64,000 nucleotides of DNA, taken from NCBI GenBank assembly GCA_012845835.1, contig JABAKD010000027.1, forward strand, positions 15,782,073 through 15,846,072, written 5' to 3'. Below are positions 61,841 through 64,000 of this stretch, piece by piece. The first letter of the stretch is position 1. Every line of letters begins with the position of its first letter. The translations under genes and the position numbers were made by a program. Below the pieces are notes generated by a model, which saw nothing but the letters and a program-made list of their open reading frames with translations, ran no database searches and was not told the origin of the DNA. This DNA is from Undaria pinnatifida (taxonomy: Eukaryota; Sar; Phaeophyceae; Laminariales; Alariaceae).

Positions 61841-64000
61841 ATATTGCCTGTTTCTGGACCTTTCAGCTGCTTCCTGCAAACTTGGTTTTTCTGCCAACAC
61901 GATTTTGAACTTTTTCGCGATTTTTTCTTCCTTCTTGTCTAGTAAGTTGAACTTCCTACTGCCGCTAATTGCCGCCTGACAGCTGTGCATTAGTTGCGGA
62001 ACGGTCCAGCTTTAGCTTTTCTTTGATTCGCACCATTTGTTTTGTAGTTGACGAAGCTTCAGCGGCTGAGATCTGGGCTTGGCTCATCAGCTCGACACCG
62101 CCCAGCACCCCATCGCAGCGCTATAGCTTACAGCAACGAAGCGCCGTGCAGTGCCCTGCGATGCCCTGCGGCTCAGCTCAGCAGCGCACCGCTAGCTCAG
62201 CAGAGCGACGCGCTATTGTTATAGAGTGTCAGTCGCATCCTTGTGCTCAGTGGCCGCGCCCTTCGTGTTATCGTAGGCCGATTGCTACTGGTATACCGTA
62301 GGTACATACCCTTTCTCGAGCTCTCGCGGTTGTGAGCTCCATCATGGGGTTGTATATCTTGCAATGAGGCGTTTAAGCCTCATTATTACGAGGTGTGGGG
62401 GAATCTATAGCCTCATTTTCATTTGTTTCGAATAGCCGCATCTTCGATCCCCCTCCCAATTTTTGATGTTTTGTTGACATCATTTAATGGGCAGGTGATC
62501 TGCATCTACGACTATTCAGGGTGGGCTAATGTTATAGAGTGTCAGTATAGCTGGCAATAGATTCGGTAGGATAGTCCGCAGATTCATGGTCTATTGGCCA
62601 CAAGAAGGTTCTCTTAAACGGAATATTCTGAGTGAAGCGGATAACCCGTAGAATCTAGCTAGTTTGTACCACAAGAGCGTTCTCGGAAATGGAACGCTCC
62701 TCCTCTGGACAAGATAGATAGAAGTAAGCGCGTTAAGCGCTCATGGGAACATTAGGACATCCAGGAGAACGTTCCTTGTACGTTCCATAGGAAAAGGTCC
62801 GGAACAGAGCACAGTAGCAATGCTGGGGTGAAGCGAACTCTGTGAGCTTCACCCCACCCCCATGCTCTCACTACCTGCTCTACCAGCTCTACCTGCTATA
62901 CTTGCTCTGCCCTGCACTACCGTGTGCCAAGGGCCTGTGTTGTCTGTCTTTTAGAGTCCAATGAAGAGGAAATAATGTATAAGCTTTTGAGTCTATCCAG
63001 CGAGCCATGAGGAGAGACCAAACAAGGGCACCGGAACCCATGAGGAGCACGCTTCCCAACACCGACCAACCACGCATCCCCCACTCGGAGTACCACCACA
63101 CTATGCTTTGCCGTGCTCTGCCATCGCGGTCGTTCGTTATTCATTATATCTAAAACTCCGCGTAGGCTGATATTTAGGTATTTGGCGCTTTATTCTATAC
63201 ATATCGCGTCAACCATCGTAATATCATACAATATGGGGGAGGGAATGTAATCTCTATGCAAAGATCCTGTTTTTTTTTAATCATTTGTCAGCCGGCCGCC
63301 CCGGTGGTCTATTAATAATAGTGGCTATACCCTCGAATACTACTAACGTTTGGTTGTCCTTGAGTTCGACACCCACCACGATGAAATTTGACTTTATTTG
63401 CAAAAATGCAATAAAAAAAACAGGCATCAATCAACTGCTGAGAGCGTCTAGCAGCGTGGGTTGGTTCGACGCGAGTCGACGAGGGAAGAAAATGCTGGAT
63501 TCTCCTGGCGGTAAAAATGAAAGCACGTGCCGAAGTGGGGAGGGAGGAGGAGGGCCCGCTATTGACCCCGGATCTGAGTTACTACTGGGAGGGAGCGCGA
63601 GAGTGGTGCGGGGATGATAAATGGGATGAAGAAAAAAAATGTTGCAAAGGTATATTATTATTACTACCAGTAAATAATATGTCAGTCTCTAGGAAATACG
63701 CACGGCACCATCAGCAGTCGTCATGGTAGAGACACTCCGGATATCATGCATTGAGGGGACGCGTCCAATTTCGACAACGTGAAAGCCCCCACGAAGAAAA
63801 GACAGCAGACACACATATCCCGCCTTCCCGAGAAAAAACAGAGAAGAAGCGCTACGCCAACCTCCCGTACGAGCAAAGCCACCCCCGCACCAATCTTAGA
63901 CAACGCCGCCTCAACGAGAGATCGCCCTCCTCTTCTACGTTTTCCTCCTCGCCCGCGACCACGCAGACCAATCAATGCCACAGCCTTCACGTAACAAACA

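Larger units (their letters stand above)
56853..64000. other. Right-hand region dominated by repeats, no firmly supported gene
   Basis: Listed separately: MITE-like element, (ACAT)n array, 215-bp duplication and CAA-tailed repeat. At 63460-63510 an acceptor (GTCTAGCAG) and donor (GGCG|GTAAAA) frame a possible small exon, and 63517-63650 reads LSYYWEGAREWCGDDKW-like sequence in plus; the frames at 63780-64000 stay open to or near the edge and are GC-rich. A gene may begin here and run off the right end, but neither strand nor frame can be fixed. Confidence 0.3.

Overview
The window reads as nuclear DNA of a eukaryote whose genes are cut into short exons by long introns and embedded in dense, low-copy and simple-sequence repeats. 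GC-rich exons, (CAG)n and poly-C tracts, a flagellar transport gene and a large mTERF protein with a signal-peptide-like N-terminus suggest a flagellated photosynthetic stramenopile, most likely a brown alga. The organism is inference; the gene identities come from exon-by-exon reading with matching splice phases.

Left part (1-17.8 kb, minus strand): a WD40/intraflagellar-transport gene recognisable as IFT122. Eighteen exons carry the first 760 codons; the 3' part lies beyond the left edge. Head to head with it, 285 bp away, is a complete six-exon FtsJ-family tRNA 2'-O-methyltransferase (TRM7/FTSJ1) on the plus strand (18.1-21.5 kb), with an unusual insertion built on a 15-bp coding minisatellite. 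The two genes probably share one promoter region.

Middle (27.1-39.8 kb, minus strand): a complete eight-exon mTERF-domain gene (910 codons), converging on TRM7 across a 5.7-kb repeat-rich spacer. Its first exon encodes about 590 low-complexity residues including polyglutamine; its introns hold decayed copies of two of its own exons.

Right part (40-64 kb): a phase-consistent but unrecognised four-exon gene (41.7-43.0 kb, plus), a five-exon RING-finger gene (47.1-53.6 kb, plus), a possible first exon with a zinc-ribbon-like Cys pattern (56.5 kb, plus), and otherwise repeats: two (ACAT)n arrays, many minisatellites, an inverted pair of a poly-C-containing element (29/43 kb), a CAA-tailed retroposon-like pair (28.9/61.6 kb), a palindrome-bearing pair (13/40.4 kb), and a MITE-like family whose members carry a different minisatellite at the same internal site.

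Functionally the genes are unrelated housekeeping or organellar functions (flagellar transport, tRNA modification, organelle gene expression, ubiquitin ligation); I see no operon-like or gene-cluster logic, rRNA, CRISPR or convincing intact tRNA.
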